A stretch of DNA of 64,000 nucleotides from Montifringilla adamsi (lineage: Eukaryota > Chordata > Aves > Passeriformes > Passeridae), in assembly GCA_017590115.1 (NCBI GenBank), contig JAGGNK010013114.1, positions 434,001 to 498,000 on the forward strand. The letters are read 5' to 3'. Of this stretch, positions 48,801 through 57,133 are shown piece after piece. Every line of letters begins with the position of its first letter. Positions within the stretch are counted from its first letter, which is position 1. The position numbers were made by a program, and so were the translations under genes. The notes beneath the pieces were generated by a model. The model did not search any database. It saw only the letters and a list, made by a program, of their open reading frames with translations, and was not told the DNA's origin.

Positions 48801-50294
48801 TAAAGGGAGAAGATGAGATTGGAAAAGTGATACCACCTTGCTAGGTGAAAGCCTGAGAAAGTTTTGAATAATGTTTTTTTTCCATCTGACAGGCCGAAGC
48901 TGCTGCAGTGAAGGACATGTTGGAAGCTGGTGTGTTAGACACGTATCTTGGAAAATTCTGGGGTATCAAGCTAGCTACAAATGCAGCAGTAACTGTCCTA
49001 AGGGTTGATCAGGTGAGTTCATGTGCATTTGGGTGCTGAATTAAAACCTGGCAGTACCCTCATGCAAATAAGTGGAATCTCCTGCAAATGCAAGGTGTAA
49101 ACATAATGCTACTTGAGAATGTGGTTTGTTCATTTCTGGAAGCCAGGAAGGCGTTTTTTCAAGAGCTTGTAATCTGGAATGTGGCTGCTTCTATAGCAGT
49201 ACTATTAATGTTTGTTGGGATATTTTTTTTAAAGATTTTGTTGATACTTTGAAGACAGTTTATATTTGTATCCAGAGAGCTACCCCAACTTCTGTAGGAG
49301 CAAGCTTTAGTAGAAGAGACCTTCTCGCATACATTTTTACATGAAAATCCAATTTTTAGGAAAAAGAGAGGTTACAGTCATGAGGATAAAAATCTTAAAT
49401 TATTTTATGAAACTTCAGCAAAAATGAATTTGCATGTAAAATTTTTGTAGATTATTATGGCAAAAACAGCAGGCGGTCCAAAAGCCCCTAAGCAACAAGG
49501 ACATTGGGATAAGGATGACTGGAAAGACGAGCCTGAAAACTAGAGTGCAGTAAGCTCTGTTTCTCTAGCAGAGAGGTATCTGTGAGTGCATGCATGAGTT
49601 CATTGACAAGCACATGGCAGATTGTATGCTCCTTGAGGACACATAACACTGCTGTCTTCTGCTGTGTGCTGATTGCTACATCCTGTATTTGTGCCCTTTG
49701 CAAATGGATTCTGCTCCTGAATCCACATTTTCATGGAAGGGATGATGTGCAAGTGCAAGTTCAGATTTACCTTACTTGTCCGTGTAGTCAGGGCAGAGAA
49801 TGAGCATTAACGTGGTAGGACTGATGGACTTCATGATTTTAAAGTGTGATACTTAGAGACAATAATTGAGAACAGTAGCTTGATAATCCTTTCTGTAATG
49901 TGCACCCTGTAAACTAGTCTGCTGTTGGCGTATTTAAGCACTCACTTTCTGTAGACTAACTGAAATCTTAATTTGCATGTAAAAATCAGGTAAAATACCT
50001 TTTTTTACTGTATCAGGGCTCAGCCTCTATCATTCTCAAGAAAAAAAAGAAAAAGTTGTTAATATCTCAATGAGATAGATATTCACTGGCTTGGGTTCAG
50101 AGTAGGAAAGCTGCATGAATGTAGTGAATGCTAGCAGTCAGCATCGTGCGGCTGTAGAAGAAGGGTACAAGTCTGATTTTAACATTAGCTTTTTCTATTT
50201 CTCTATTCTCTTCAAGATTATTATGGCAAAACCAGCTGGTGGCCCAAAACCTCCATCAGGAAAGAAAGACTGGGATGAAGACCAAAATGATTGA
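39749..50294 (+). CDS. CCT8: T-complex protein 1 subunit theta (CCT-theta), complete, 15 coding exons
   Basis: This is one of eight paralogous subunits of the cytosolic chaperonin TRiC/CCT, which folds actin, tubulin and other proteins using ATP. Exons: 39749-39808, 41568-41658, 42269-42348, 43525-43674, 43943-44123, 44841-44902, 45566-45703, 46136-46314, 46431-46497, 46581-46668, 46776-46891, 48095-48166, 48338-48502, 48893-49012, 50217-50294. The joined frame is open for 548 codons, the human length, and nearly identical to human CCT8. Visible motifs: TAYGPNGMNKMV (44-55), nucleotide-binding GDGTN (98-102), GGGATEIELA (411-420), and ERAVDDG, where Asp394 aligns with the hydrolytic Asp of group II chaperonins. 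The order is equatorial, intermediate, apical, intermediate, equatorial. Intron 4 uses a GC donor. A second homologous last exon (49451-49543) gives a 553-residue alternative. The start is the conserved MALHVPKAPGF in a good context (GGAGATGG). Confidence 0.98.
39809..41567 (+). other. CCT8 intron 1
   Basis: The first 400 bp continue the CpG island; an antisense CR1 follows (40459-40706). The rest is AT-rich, with nothing else supportable. Confidence 0.8.
40459..40706 (-). mobile_element. CR1 LINE 3' fragment in CCT8 intron 1
   Basis: Antisense CR1: GTATTGGAAGGGACCTTAAA, GATCATTTAGCTCCAAGCCC, CCTCACCACCCTCGCAGGGA. There is a small deletion after GCCCCATG. Confidence 0.85.
41568..41658 (+). 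CDS. CCT8: CCT8 exon 2
   Basis: Ninety-one nt, residues 21-50 plus one base. It starts HYSGLEEAVYRN and ends TRTAYGPN. Acceptor CTCTTCAG|CAT, donor ACG|GTAAAT. TAYGPNG is part of the conserved equatorial nucleotide-binding segment. Confidence 0.97.
42269..42348 (+). CDS. CCT8: CCT8 exon 3
   Basis: Eighty nt, residues 51-77: GMNKMVINHLEKLFVTNDAA then TILRELE. Acceptor CCATTTAG|GAA, donor GAG|GTAAGT. Confidence 0.97.
42349..43524 (+). other. CCT8 intron 3
   Basis: A 1.18-kb GT-AG intron of unique AT-rich sequence with no repeat of note. Confidence 0.8.
43525..43674 (+). CDS. CCT8: CCT8 exon 4 (GC donor)
   Basis: One hundred and fifty nt, residues 78-127, from VQHPAAKMLVMASH through the nucleotide-binding QEVGDGTNFVLVF to LLRMGLSVSE. 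Acceptor TTTTAAAG|GTC. The donor reads CAGAG|GCAAGT: the protein frame requires the cut here, so the intron begins GC, in an otherwise consensus context. Confidence 0.96.
43675..43680 (+). promoter_or_regulatory. CCT8: Non-canonical GC 5' splice site of CCT8 intron 4
   Basis: GCAAGT follows ..TCAGAG. Apart from the C at +2 it matches the U1 consensus (AG|GYAAGT), as expected for a U2-type GC-AG intron. The acceptor at 43941-43942 is AG. Confidence 0.92.
43943..44123 (+). CDS. CCT8: CCT8 exon 5
   Basis: The exon is 181 nt, residues 128-187 plus one base, from VIEGYEKACKKALEIL to FLAKLIAQAC. It includes DLVCCSAKNLRDVEEVASLL and the invariant-looking MSKQYGNE. Acceptor GCTACACAG|GTG, donor TGTG|GTAAGT. 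Confidence 0.97.
44124..44840 (+). other. CCT8 intron 5
   Basis: A 0.7-kb GT-AG intron with a pyrimidine-rich end (TTTTTTTCCCCCAG). Nothing else is recognised. Confidence 0.8.
44841..44902 (+). CDS. CCT8: CCT8 exon 6
   Basis: Sixty-two nt, residues 188-208, VSILPDSGHFNVDNIRVCKI then V. Human has F at residue 191 where this has L. Acceptor TTTCCCCCAG|TTT, donor GTG|GTAAGT. Confidence 0.97.
45241..45542 (-). mobile_element. CR1 LINE 3' end in CCT8 intron 6, adjoining the exon 7 acceptor
   Basis: The antisense CR1 starts TCATAGAATCAAAGAACAGT and runs through CCAGGTTGCTCCAAGC and CACAGGGAAGAATTTTTTCC to about 45542. Only some 22 bp remain to the exon 7 acceptor AG (45564-45565). The branch point of intron 6, normally 20-40 nt upstream, would therefore fall at or inside the CR1. 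Confidence 0.9.
45566..45703 (+). CDS. CCT8: CCT8 exon 7
   Basis: The exon is 138 nt, residues 209-254, from GAGISASSVLHGMVFKKETE to CPFDGMITETK, entering the apical domain. Acceptor TTTCCTTTCAG|GGT, donor AAG|GTATGT. The acceptor is directly preceded by a CR1 insertion. Confidence 0.97.
45704..46135 (+). other. CCT8 intron 7
   Basis: A 432-bp GT-AG intron with a 12-15 base T run near 45970. No repeat or RNA gene is seen. Confidence 0.75.
46136..46314 (+). CDS. CCT8: CCT8 exon 8
   Basis: The exon is 179 nt, residues 255-313 plus two bases, from GTVLIKNAEELMNFSKGEEN to ALHYANKYNLMLV. This is the apical (substrate-binding) domain. Acceptor GTTTTACTAG|GGC, donor TAAG|GTAAGT. Confidence 0.97.
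46431..46497 (+). CDS. CCT8: CCT8 exon 9
   Basis: Sixty-seven nt completing Arg314 and encoding LNSKWDLRRLCKTVGATALP then RL (to 336). Acceptor CTTTTTAAAG|GTT, donor CTG|GTATGT. Confidence 0.97.
46581..46668 (+). CDS. CCT8: CCT8 exon 10
   Basis: Eighty-eight nt, residues 337-365 plus one base: TPPTLEEMGHCSSVYLSEVG then DTQVVVFKH. Human has V and D where this has T340 and S348. Acceptor TTTTTTTCTAG|ACT, donor ATG|GTATGT. Confidence 0.97.
46776..46891 (+). CDS. CCT8: CCT8 exon 11
   Basis: The exon is 116 nt, residues 366-404, KEDGAISTILIRGSTDNL then MDDIERAVDDGVNTFKVLTR. The second Asp of VDDG (394) aligns with the catalytic Asp of other CCT subunits (family inference). Acceptor TCTGAACAG|AAA, donor AGG|GTGAGT. 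Confidence 0.97.
46892..48094 (+). other. CCT8 intron 11
   Basis: A 1.2-kb GT-AG intron. A snoRNA was considered, but no paired C/D or H/ACA boxes convinced me. No repeat other than short homopolymers. Confidence 0.7.
48095..48166 (+). CDS. CCT8: CCT8 exon 12
   Basis: Seventy-two nt, residues 405-428, DKRLVPGGGATEIELAKQIT then SYGE. The GGGA loop contacts nucleotide in the equatorial domain. Acceptor CTTTCCACAG|GAT, donor GAG|GTATGG. Confidence 0.97.
48338..48502 (+). CDS. CCT8: CCT8 exon 13
   Basis: The exon is 165 nt, residues 429-483, from TCPGLDQYAIKKFAEAFEAI to HQEGKKNVGFDIE. Acceptor TTCATTTTAG|ACT, donor GAG|GTAAAT. Confidence 0.97.
48893..49012 (+). CDS. CCT8: CCT8 exon 14 (last common exon)
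   Basis: The exon is 120 nt, residues 484-523, AEAAAVKDMLEAGVLDTYLG then KFWGIKLATNAAVTVLRVDQ. Acceptor CATCTGACAG|GCC, donor CAG|GTGAGT. It ends in phase 0 and can join either 49451 or 50217. Confidence 0.97.
49451..49543 (+). CDS. CCT8: CCT8 alternative last coding exon 15a
   Basis: After an acceptor (AAAATTTTTGTAG|ATT) this encodes IIMAKTAGGPKAPKQQGHWD then KDDWKDEPEN and TAG at 49541-49543. Its first 11-13 codons are homologous to exon 15b (IIMAKPAGGPKPP), but the tail is longer, with GHWDKDDW. No AATAAA or ATTAAA lies between it and 15b. A donor-like CA|GTAAGC at 49550 would make it a 99-nt cassette (49451-49549). The stop is then 6 nt before the junction, too near to trigger nonsense-mediated decay by the usual 50-nt rule. 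The product would have 553 residues. Confidence 0.75.
   Translation: MIMAKTAGGPKAPKQQGHWDKDDWKDEPEN
50217..50294 (+). CDS. CCT8: CCT8 last coding exon 15b (canonical C-terminus)
   Basis: Acceptor ATTCTCTTCAAG|ATT. It encodes residues 524-548, IIMAKPAGGPKPPSGKKDWD then EDQND, and TGA at 50292-50294. Human ends PSGKKDWDDDQND, so this is the canonical tail. CCT C-termini project into the folding cavity. Confidence 0.97.
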   Translation: MIMAKPAGGPKPPSGKKDWDEDQND

Positions 50295-50429
50295 ACAATT
50301 TAACTGTATTTCTTAAGTGACATGACTTTGTGAGTTTTTTAATATCCCAGTTGGAGCCTGTCACAGTGTTTTGCTCTTGCCTTTAAATTATGAACAGCGT
50401 TCAATGGAGTGAAGAACTTCAAACACCTC

Positions 50430-50435
50430 AATAAA
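50430..50435 (+). terminator. CCT8: CCT8 polyadenylation signal
   Basis: AATAAA in CCTCAATAAACGTACTC lies 136 nt after the stop. It is the first canonical signal after either stop codon. Cleavage is expected near 50450-50460. Confidence 0.9.
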
Positions 50436-50811
50436 CGTACTCACTGTTAAAATGTGGACTTACTTCATTTGGAGCTGGCATGACCTGTTGTTCCCAATAT
50501 GTGAATGACACTGTGGGTATGATGGGGTGACCCTTGGCTGGCTGCCTGCTGCTCTCTTCCGATGAACAAGGAGGCAGAACTTCTCAGGGGCTGAGTTAAA
50601 GGGGGAGATCACATACCAGTTCCTGTTGCAGGCACAAGGGACTCAATGTGCAGGGAGGCTGACCGTGAGCCTGCTGCAGGGAGCTCATGATCCACGATTG
50701 TTGTGGCTCTTTGTGTTCTTACTTGCACTCCTTGGCCAGTACTGGAGTGTAAATAGTCAAATGAATGTTGAAATAATTAAGTGTTACAGCAGGTCGCCTG
50801 CATTCAGTAGC

Positions 50812-51343
50812 CCCTCTCCTGAGACCCCACTTGGAGCACTGTGTACAGATGTGGTGCCTCAAACATAAGAGAGACAGGGGACTGTTAAAACTAGTCCAGA
50901 CGAGGGTCACCAAGTTGATAAGGGGACTGAGCACCTTCCCTGTGGACAGGGGCAGAGAAAGTCAGGGCTGGTCAGCCTGGAGAAGAGAAGGTTGAGTGGA
51001 AACCTCACAGCATCTTCAAGTGTCTGAAGGGGCTACAGGGAAGTTGGAGAGGAACTCTGCATCAGGGAGTATAGTGACCGGACTAAGGGGAATGCCTTCA
51101 AACTGAAATAGGGAAAATTTAGGGTTGATACACAAGGAGAAATTCTCCCCTGTGAGGTCTTGGCACAGGTTGCCCAGAGACACTGTGGCTGCCCCATGCC
51201 TGGAAGTGTTCAAGGCCAGGCTGGATGGGGCTTGAAGCAGCCTGGTCTAGTGGGAGATGTCCCTGCCCATGGCAGGGGTTTGGAACTGGACGATCTTTAA
51301 GGTCCTTTCCCACACAAACCAATTTATGATTCTATATTTCATT
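50812..51343 (+). mobile_element. CR1 LINE 3' end, about 530 bp, sense
   Basis: The sense CR1 runs from CCCACTTGGAGCACTGTGTA through GGTCAGCCTGGAGAAGAGAA, GAGGTCTTGGCACAGGTTGC and GGCCAGGCTGGATGGGGCTT to the terminal TTTATGATTCTATATTTC. It begins some 360 bp after the CCT8 polyadenylation region. Confidence 0.92.
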
Positions 51344-51892
51344 TTTTTTACTTGCAGCTCTCACCTCACTCTTTTAATTCCCCATGCTCTCAAAAGGGCA
51401 TCCTGACAGCAGTGAACTGCATCACATTCTAATGACCTTAAAAATAAATGCTGAGCAGCACTAGCCAGCATGATGCGGAGGGCTGGAATCTTTCAGCTGA
51501 AGTCCTCTGTTAAGATTAATCTTAGGAAGTAAACAGCTTATGTGTCTCCAAGTAGCTTGAAAGGAGAACTGCACTTGAAATCCTAGCCACTTCAATAATT
51601 AATCCTTTTACTACTCTTGCCAGTGCTACTCTATCTCACAGCCAGAAGGGAGTGGAAGGCTAAATCAAGTCTGGAGCGATCTTATGCCTAAATAAGGCTG
51701 CCATACAACAGCTCTACTAATGTTGGCTTTATAGTCAGTTGTTGGTGAGGCTGAAAAATAAACTCAGCAAGTTTTCAGAAGGATTGGCATACTGCTATAG
51801 TCAGCTGCATGCGGGCCACTGCTGATGGTTCTACGGGTTACAAGAACAAGATGCCCATTTTCTTAGTAAGGCTCTTGTGAAAAATGCACTGA

Positions 51893-52129
51893 ATGCAAGC
51901 AGCTGCTGCTCTAGAGTGGCAGACCCAAGACTTTATTCACATGAAAGCCAACATGAAGCTTGTGGAGGAGAGAACTTCAAAGTTACAAGTCAGTGCAGAA
52001 CTACTGGTCCTTATGCCTGCTCTGCAGAAAAGCTACATGGGACTGCCTGTAGTGAGAGTGAACCAAGCACTCAGCCTTGCTGAGCTTTTGCAGTCAGCAA
52101 AAGAATTCCTGGAGCATTTGCAAACTTGA
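51893..52129 (+). CDS. Unidentified 78-codon open frame, possible gene remnant
   Basis: The frame runs from ATG (immediately preceded by TGA) to TGA. It reads like a helical protein: MQAAAALEWQTQDFIHMKAN, a charged middle, then VNQALSLAELLQSAKEFLEH near the end. Leu/Ala/Glu heptads suggest a coiled coil, and composition is more protein-like than most chance frames here. No family is recognised, and there is no promoter or splice evidence. It lies at the left edge of the diverged repeat block, so it may be a decayed gene fragment. Confidence 0.25.
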   Translation: MQAAAALEWQTQDFIHMKANMKLVEERTSKLQVSAELLVLMPALQKSYMGLPVVRVNQALSLAELLQSAKEFLEHLQT

Positions 52130-53233
52130 GACCTCCTCTATTGGACATAAACCAATAGTGAAAAGAGAGCTGAAGTGCAATTGTTTTGGCTCTTAAGATG
52201 TGTTGGCTTATTATGCTTCAGCTTCTTATGCTTGGAACCCAGGTCTAAAAAATGCATGGGAACAAGATTAACTACAGTTCAAAAGTAGAGCTGATTGCTT
52301 TAAAGCGAGAAACCTGCTGGTCAAGATTTATATCAACACTAGCGATTTGCATGTTCCTTCTCAACTATGTATATATAGCATCAGCACATTCTCTCAAAGT
52401 GGCAGAGACTATTGTTACAGCCAAGCATTTCCAGCTGCAGTTCTGACTGACAGAAGTGCCAGGACAAAAGGCATTTGCCACCCTGCCCTCTTTCCTGTGC
52501 AAACGGACATTCGCAGTGCAAATATTTTCACATTCTTTCATTGTCGCCGTGTCCAAGCAGCTAGAGGTCACGCAGATGAAAGTGTCAAGACAGAAGATGT
52601 TCTCAAAGTATACCTCCTCTTCTTAACAGCTTTTAAACTGTGCACAATGCTCTGTATCTTCTTTCCCAGATAGACCTGCCATCAGTTTTTCACTCTCACA
52701 TCTTTGTTGCAAACGTCCAACAGCTGTTTGCATAGAAAAAGGCTCTAGAAATAAAAGCGAGCCTTGGGCTGCACCTTCCGCCTGCCCCATGTAAGCCACA
52801 TCAAACTCACCAGTGCAGTCTACTCTGTCCTTCCCTTCTCCACTGCATCTACCATTGTGTTCTCTGGATCTCGGAACCTAAAGGTAAGCACAGTTGTTTC
52901 CACAGAGGGGTTGGAAGAGGCACAGGTAGCAGCACAAGTAGCTCTCGCTGAACTTCAATCCTTACGACTGCCACCATAAGTTTGGTTGGTAGGCCAGTAA
53001 CAGGCGCGCTCCTTTTACAGCCGGTACACTGCAGCCACCAGCCCAGTGCTCTGCAGCTTCGTTCTTTGACTCTTGTAACCTGTCCTGCTTTTGCTCTGCT
53101 GGAGGGGAATAGGCATCTATTTCTCACACAGATTGTGGCAGCAGCGAAGGGCTCTAGTGCACTGCTTCTGCCAAAAGACGCTCGGCACTTAGATTCTCAG
53201 CACTACGTAGCCCCGTATTCTGGGTCTTTTGTT

Positions 53234-53720
53234 GTCTGAATCATACCTACCGGAAAGCATTTCACAGAGAGAAAATGTGCCAGAACAACAAGTTTGGCTG
53301 GAGCATTGCCCTGAAACTGGTGGAAATTTGTATTTGCACCACATTCAAGGGGCAGTCCTCCTTCCTATACAACCTACAAAGCGCCGTAAGATTGCAGTTC
53401 TCTCTGCCAGGTCCTTCTTAACTTGAAGTACCAGCGCACACATTGCAACCTCCCAAGGACAAAAGATCTGGAGGGATCTTGCCATGCATTCATGCGGCAC
53501 AGACACTGAAAAGTGGCAAAGCTGAATGCCTTCGCTGAGCTTTAGTTCTGTGCAGATCACAGAATGAAGTGGCAGAGTACTGGGACATTGTGTGCAGTGT
53601 ACCTCATTGCAGAAGTCGAGAAAGAGCTCGTTGACAGAGTCAGGTGAGAATACGCTTGTAGCCATGAGACTTCATCACAAAATGTGGGGATAAGCACTTT
53701 CTTAGACCTTCATTGTGGCA
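53234..53720 (+). repeat. Diverged repeat family, copy A
   Basis: Starts CTGAATCATACCTACCGGAA and includes GAGAAAATGTGCCAGAACAA, CACAGACACTGAAAAGTGGC and ATGCCTTCGCTGAGC. It shares its first part with 56634-56750, its last part with 53970-54215, and its middle in inverted orientation with 54305-54610. Not CR1 and not an LTR I can name. Confidence 0.7.
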
Positions 53721-53969
53721 AAAGCTATGCAGATATAGGTAACTGAAAAGCATGCCTCAATACAAAAGGTCTTCTAATGTCCCCTTCTCGTCAACCAGCT
53801 TGTGGTGTGGTATTGTGCTCTATCTGTTTTGAATAGAGAATGACTAATCCAGCAAAAGTGCTTCTCTTCTGGCTTCTTTCCCTACATGAGAGCAGTTTCG
53901 ATCTGGAAAATGAAAAAGGTTCAACTGCACTTCAAGTTGAGTAAAAACCTTGCATAGTACGTAGTGGTT

Positions 53970-54225
53970 GTGTGCAGTATATGCGCTAAAAAGCGGCAAA
54001 TCTGAATGCCTTCACTGGGCATCACAGCTGTCTGGATTACAGAAGGTGAAGAACGGAGCAGGAGAGCAGAGGGCTTGTGTGAGCAGTGCAGAAGTCCAGC
54101 AACAATTGCACAAGTCCAGCAACAGCTCGTTCACAAGCAGAGTCAGCTGAGAATACGCTTGCAGCTGTGGGACGTCATCACAAAACATGGAGATAAGCTT
54201 TTTACTACAGCTTCACTGCTGCAGA
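53970..54225 (+). repeat. Diverged repeat family, copy B
   Basis: CGGCAAATCTGAATGCCTTC and AGCTGAGAATACGCTTGCAG followed by GACGTCATCACAAAACATGG parallel copy A (GGCAAAGCTGAATGCCTTCG, AGGTGAGAATACGCTTGTAG, GACTTCATCACAAAATGTGG) in the same order. Includes a small internal duplication of AAGTCCAGCAACA. Confidence 0.65.
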
Positions 54226-54304
54226 TTTCTGCTAAACACAAGGTGTCCTTAAAGTCGTCCTTCACCTTTCACTGAAATAGCGCACACCAGAGATGACTCA
54301 GATG

Positions 54305-54610
54305 TGCACATAACTGAAGCTCAGCGAAGGCATTCGGCTTTGCTGCTTTTCAGTGTCTGTGCTACACGTATGCACTGTGACATCTCTCAGGATCTTTTGC
54401 CTTTGTGAGGCTGGAATGTGCCCGCTGGTACTTTGAGCTGAGGAGGAGTGGGCAGAGAGTCCTGTGATCTTACAGCAGTTTGCAGGTTGCCTAGGAAAGA
54501 GGAGTGCCCTTTGAACAGCAAATACAAGTTTCGGGGCAAGCTCTGGGCAAGTGTGCTGTCCTGGCACAGTTTCCCCTTGCGAGACGTAGTGGACACTTCA
54601 CTGTGTATCT
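54305..54610 (-). repeat. Diverged repeat family, inverted copy C
   Basis: The reverse complement of this segment follows copy A closely: GTGCCAGGACAGCACACTTG, GGGCACTCCTCTTTCCTAGG, AAAGTACCAGCGGGCACATT and GCACAGACACTGAAAAGCAG, in order. Copy A and copy C therefore form a widely spaced inverted repeat (spacer about 0.76 kb). Confidence 0.75.
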
Positions 54611-55507
54611 TCATACAAGTCAGTCATGTAGAAGAGAGAAATTAACTTGTGGGAACATTGCATGATTTGAATGCAGAGTTACACTCATCTTTTGTTTCTT
54701 TGCTGTGTGCTTGGCATGGAACATGCTGCTTTGAAGAGGGAGGTGCCTGAGAGACATTCCACTTTACAAACACATATGCTTCCCTATTCTTCTTATACAG
54801 CAGCACAGAGCCCTTATTCATATGGTAGTTTCCTTCCATTAGAAGGGTAACTCGTATAGCCAGGCTTCATCACCCCCTCCATCTGGTGGGGTAGTTCTTG
54901 GAAGAAAATAGATAGCAACTTTTCCATTCCACATGATTAATTTTTCATTCTGTTCCTGATGTACTTCAGGGAACAAGCTATCAATTCCCTACTGTTTCAT
55001 GACCAAGGTATGAAACTATTAACTAAATTCCCATAGATACAATAAGGAATGAAAGTCTTTTATGCCTACAAACATGCCCTTATGTTATGAAAAGTATGGA
55101 TTGTCAAGGATGGAAGAAGATCTGTATGAAAAGGGAGAAAACCCAGAAGCATGCAGGGATTTTCAGGTATGAAAGGAAAAACCATATTTAATTGTCGATG
55201 GAAACAAATTGAGAGGGAGGAGGGAGGAGGAGGAGGAGACACAAGCTGCCTTTGAGGCAGCTGACACAAGGACAGCCGGCCTCATGAGCAAACAAGAAAA
55301 CCAAAAGAAACTTCACAACAATCTCATCAAAAACTTAGTGGACAAATGTGTAAACCCATTTGTTCATTTATTATGTGTATAATATATATATATGTGTGCT
55401 TTATCCTGACAGAATTTTCAGGTAGCAAGCTAGTGTATGGCACCTGGAACCAATGGTGTATTGGAAATGGCCAACATGTGGAACACGCATTATCCTGAAT
55501 GCTACCA

Positions 55508-55603
55508 TAGCAGAATCACAGAATCATAGAATGGCTGGAGTTGAATAAGACCTTAAAGGCCATCTAGTTCCAACTCTCTGACATGGGCAGGGATACCTTT
55601 TAC
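55508..55603 (-). mobile_element. CR1 LINE 3' tip
   Basis: GAATCACAGAATCATAGAAT (the antisense of CR1's terminal 8-bp repeats) followed by GACCTTAAAGGCCATCTAGT and GACATGGGCAGGGATACC. Truncated at about 95 bp. Confidence 0.85.
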
Positions 55604-56094
55604 TTGTTGAGCTATGAGGATCTTTCTCTCTGTAAAACTCCCAGAGCATAGCCAGTATTATATTCCTTTAGAGATCCTCGCTGCCCTAGGGGAGTGGTGG
55701 ATAGTCTACAGCTCCAGTACTTCAGCCAGACCCTCTGCCTTATTTAGTATTGCTACTGCAGCAAGGACATCATCTATACTGGCTTTCTATCCAAAACATA
55801 TGCAAGGCACAACAAAGAATGTACCCAAAACACTGACCACAGCTTATGGCCTTCAAAACAAAAATCTCAGGATGGCCATACTGGATCTTCTGATCCAAAC
55901 CATCAGGAAATATTTCTTTATAGATGAAAAAGGTTTTTGTATTGCACAAAAAATAGTTTTGTAAACCAGAGTTGCATGACCAAATATTTCTATTTAATTG
56001 GAACTATTTTTATCAATATTATTTATACATTTATTTTCAGTGTGTTTGGTAAAAAATGTAAAGTATTGTTTAAAAGAAATTATTGGATGTGTAC

Positions 56095-56330
56095 TAAGTA
56101 CTACGGTTTAGTTGATGTGTTGGTTTTGCATGGCTTGGTTTTTGGTGGAGAGGGAAGAAGCCAGCCACAGAAATGATTTTTTGTGAAAAGCTGCTAGAAG
56201 CTTCCTCCATGCCTGGCAAGGCGAATCCATTCTTGGCTCTAAGAACAGACATGCTGCTAAGCCAATTAGAGAAGTTGCTAGCGCCTCTGTGATATATTTA
56301 AGAAGGAAATCAAAACTGTGGCCAGTTAAC
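56095..56330 (+). mobile_element. Probable ERV LTR fragment
   Basis: The segment GTTTTGCATGGCTTGGTTTT, CAGCCACAGAAATG, GTGAAAAGCTGCTAGAAGCT, TGTGATATATTTAAGAAGGA resembles a widespread bird LTR I recall. The ends are not defined and no target duplication was found. Confidence 0.5.
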
Positions 56331-56337
56331 TTTTAAG

Positions 56338-56635
56338 TTTGCAAATTTTTGGGTTGGCACCCCATTGTCGGCCAGTGCGAGTGGCCGCAAATGGAGGCAA
56401 TTTTTCCCAGGTTCTGGGTATCAGCTCAGAGGTGGCATTTGGGGCTCTAAGGGAATGCTTGGTCCTAGTTGCTGTCAACTTTAGTTTTGGAGAAATCCAG
56501 GAAAGTTTGCAAATGTTTAAGTTGGCACCCCAGTGTTGACCAGTGCGACTGGCTGCAAATGGATGCCATTTTCCATGGGAAGAAGAAGTCATTTCCCCAG
56601 GGTCTGGATATCAGCTCAGAGGTGGCATTTGTCAT
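56338..56635. repeat. Two diverged tandem units, about 175 bp apart
   Basis: Unit 1 (56338-56440) and unit 2 (56513-56632) both carry GCAAAT.TTT, GTTGGCACCCCA, GACCAGTGCGA-like and GATATCAGCTCAGAGGTGGC sequences. On the minus strand the units share one open frame with a repeated motif, PFAA(T/S)RTG..WGAN..ICKL. Confidence 0.8.
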
Positions 56636-56750
56636 CTGAATCATACTGGAAAGGTTTTCAGCTGTGTCTCACACTGAGAAAATGTGCCAGTATAACAAGC
56701 TTGCCTGGAGTGTTCCCCTGAAACTGATGGAGACTTGTACTTGGTCCACG
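56634..56750 (+). repeat. Diverged repeat family, copy D (partial)
   Basis: ATCTGAATCATACTGGAAAG, GAGAAAATGTGCCAGTATAA and CCCCTGAAACTGATGGAGAC match the first 110 bp of copy A. Confidence 0.75.
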
Positions 56751-57133
56751 TTGACCTATATCTATTTGCCTGTTTTTGAAAGAACACAGACCTCTGAAAA
56801 CAGCGGCATAAATTACTACATCACACTTGAAATAATAACACACAGTTGTCTGTAAAATTGTTTAGCCTTTTTCAAAATTCTATGCATTATATAAGTAATG
56901 TGGTCATGCCTAAAGACTAAAAAGATTTTCCATTTTTATTCTATACTTTATTATTATTTAGAATGAATTGATAATGTTATTCAGTGCTGCACATACAAAA
57001 CAGAACATATAGAATATATACTAAGGATCAAAATCACATGACTCTAAATTCAAAATAAACCAATTTTAAATTGTCTCTCTACTATTCTCATGCCTCTATC
57101 AATACAACCAGAGATGATGTCACTCATATCTGC

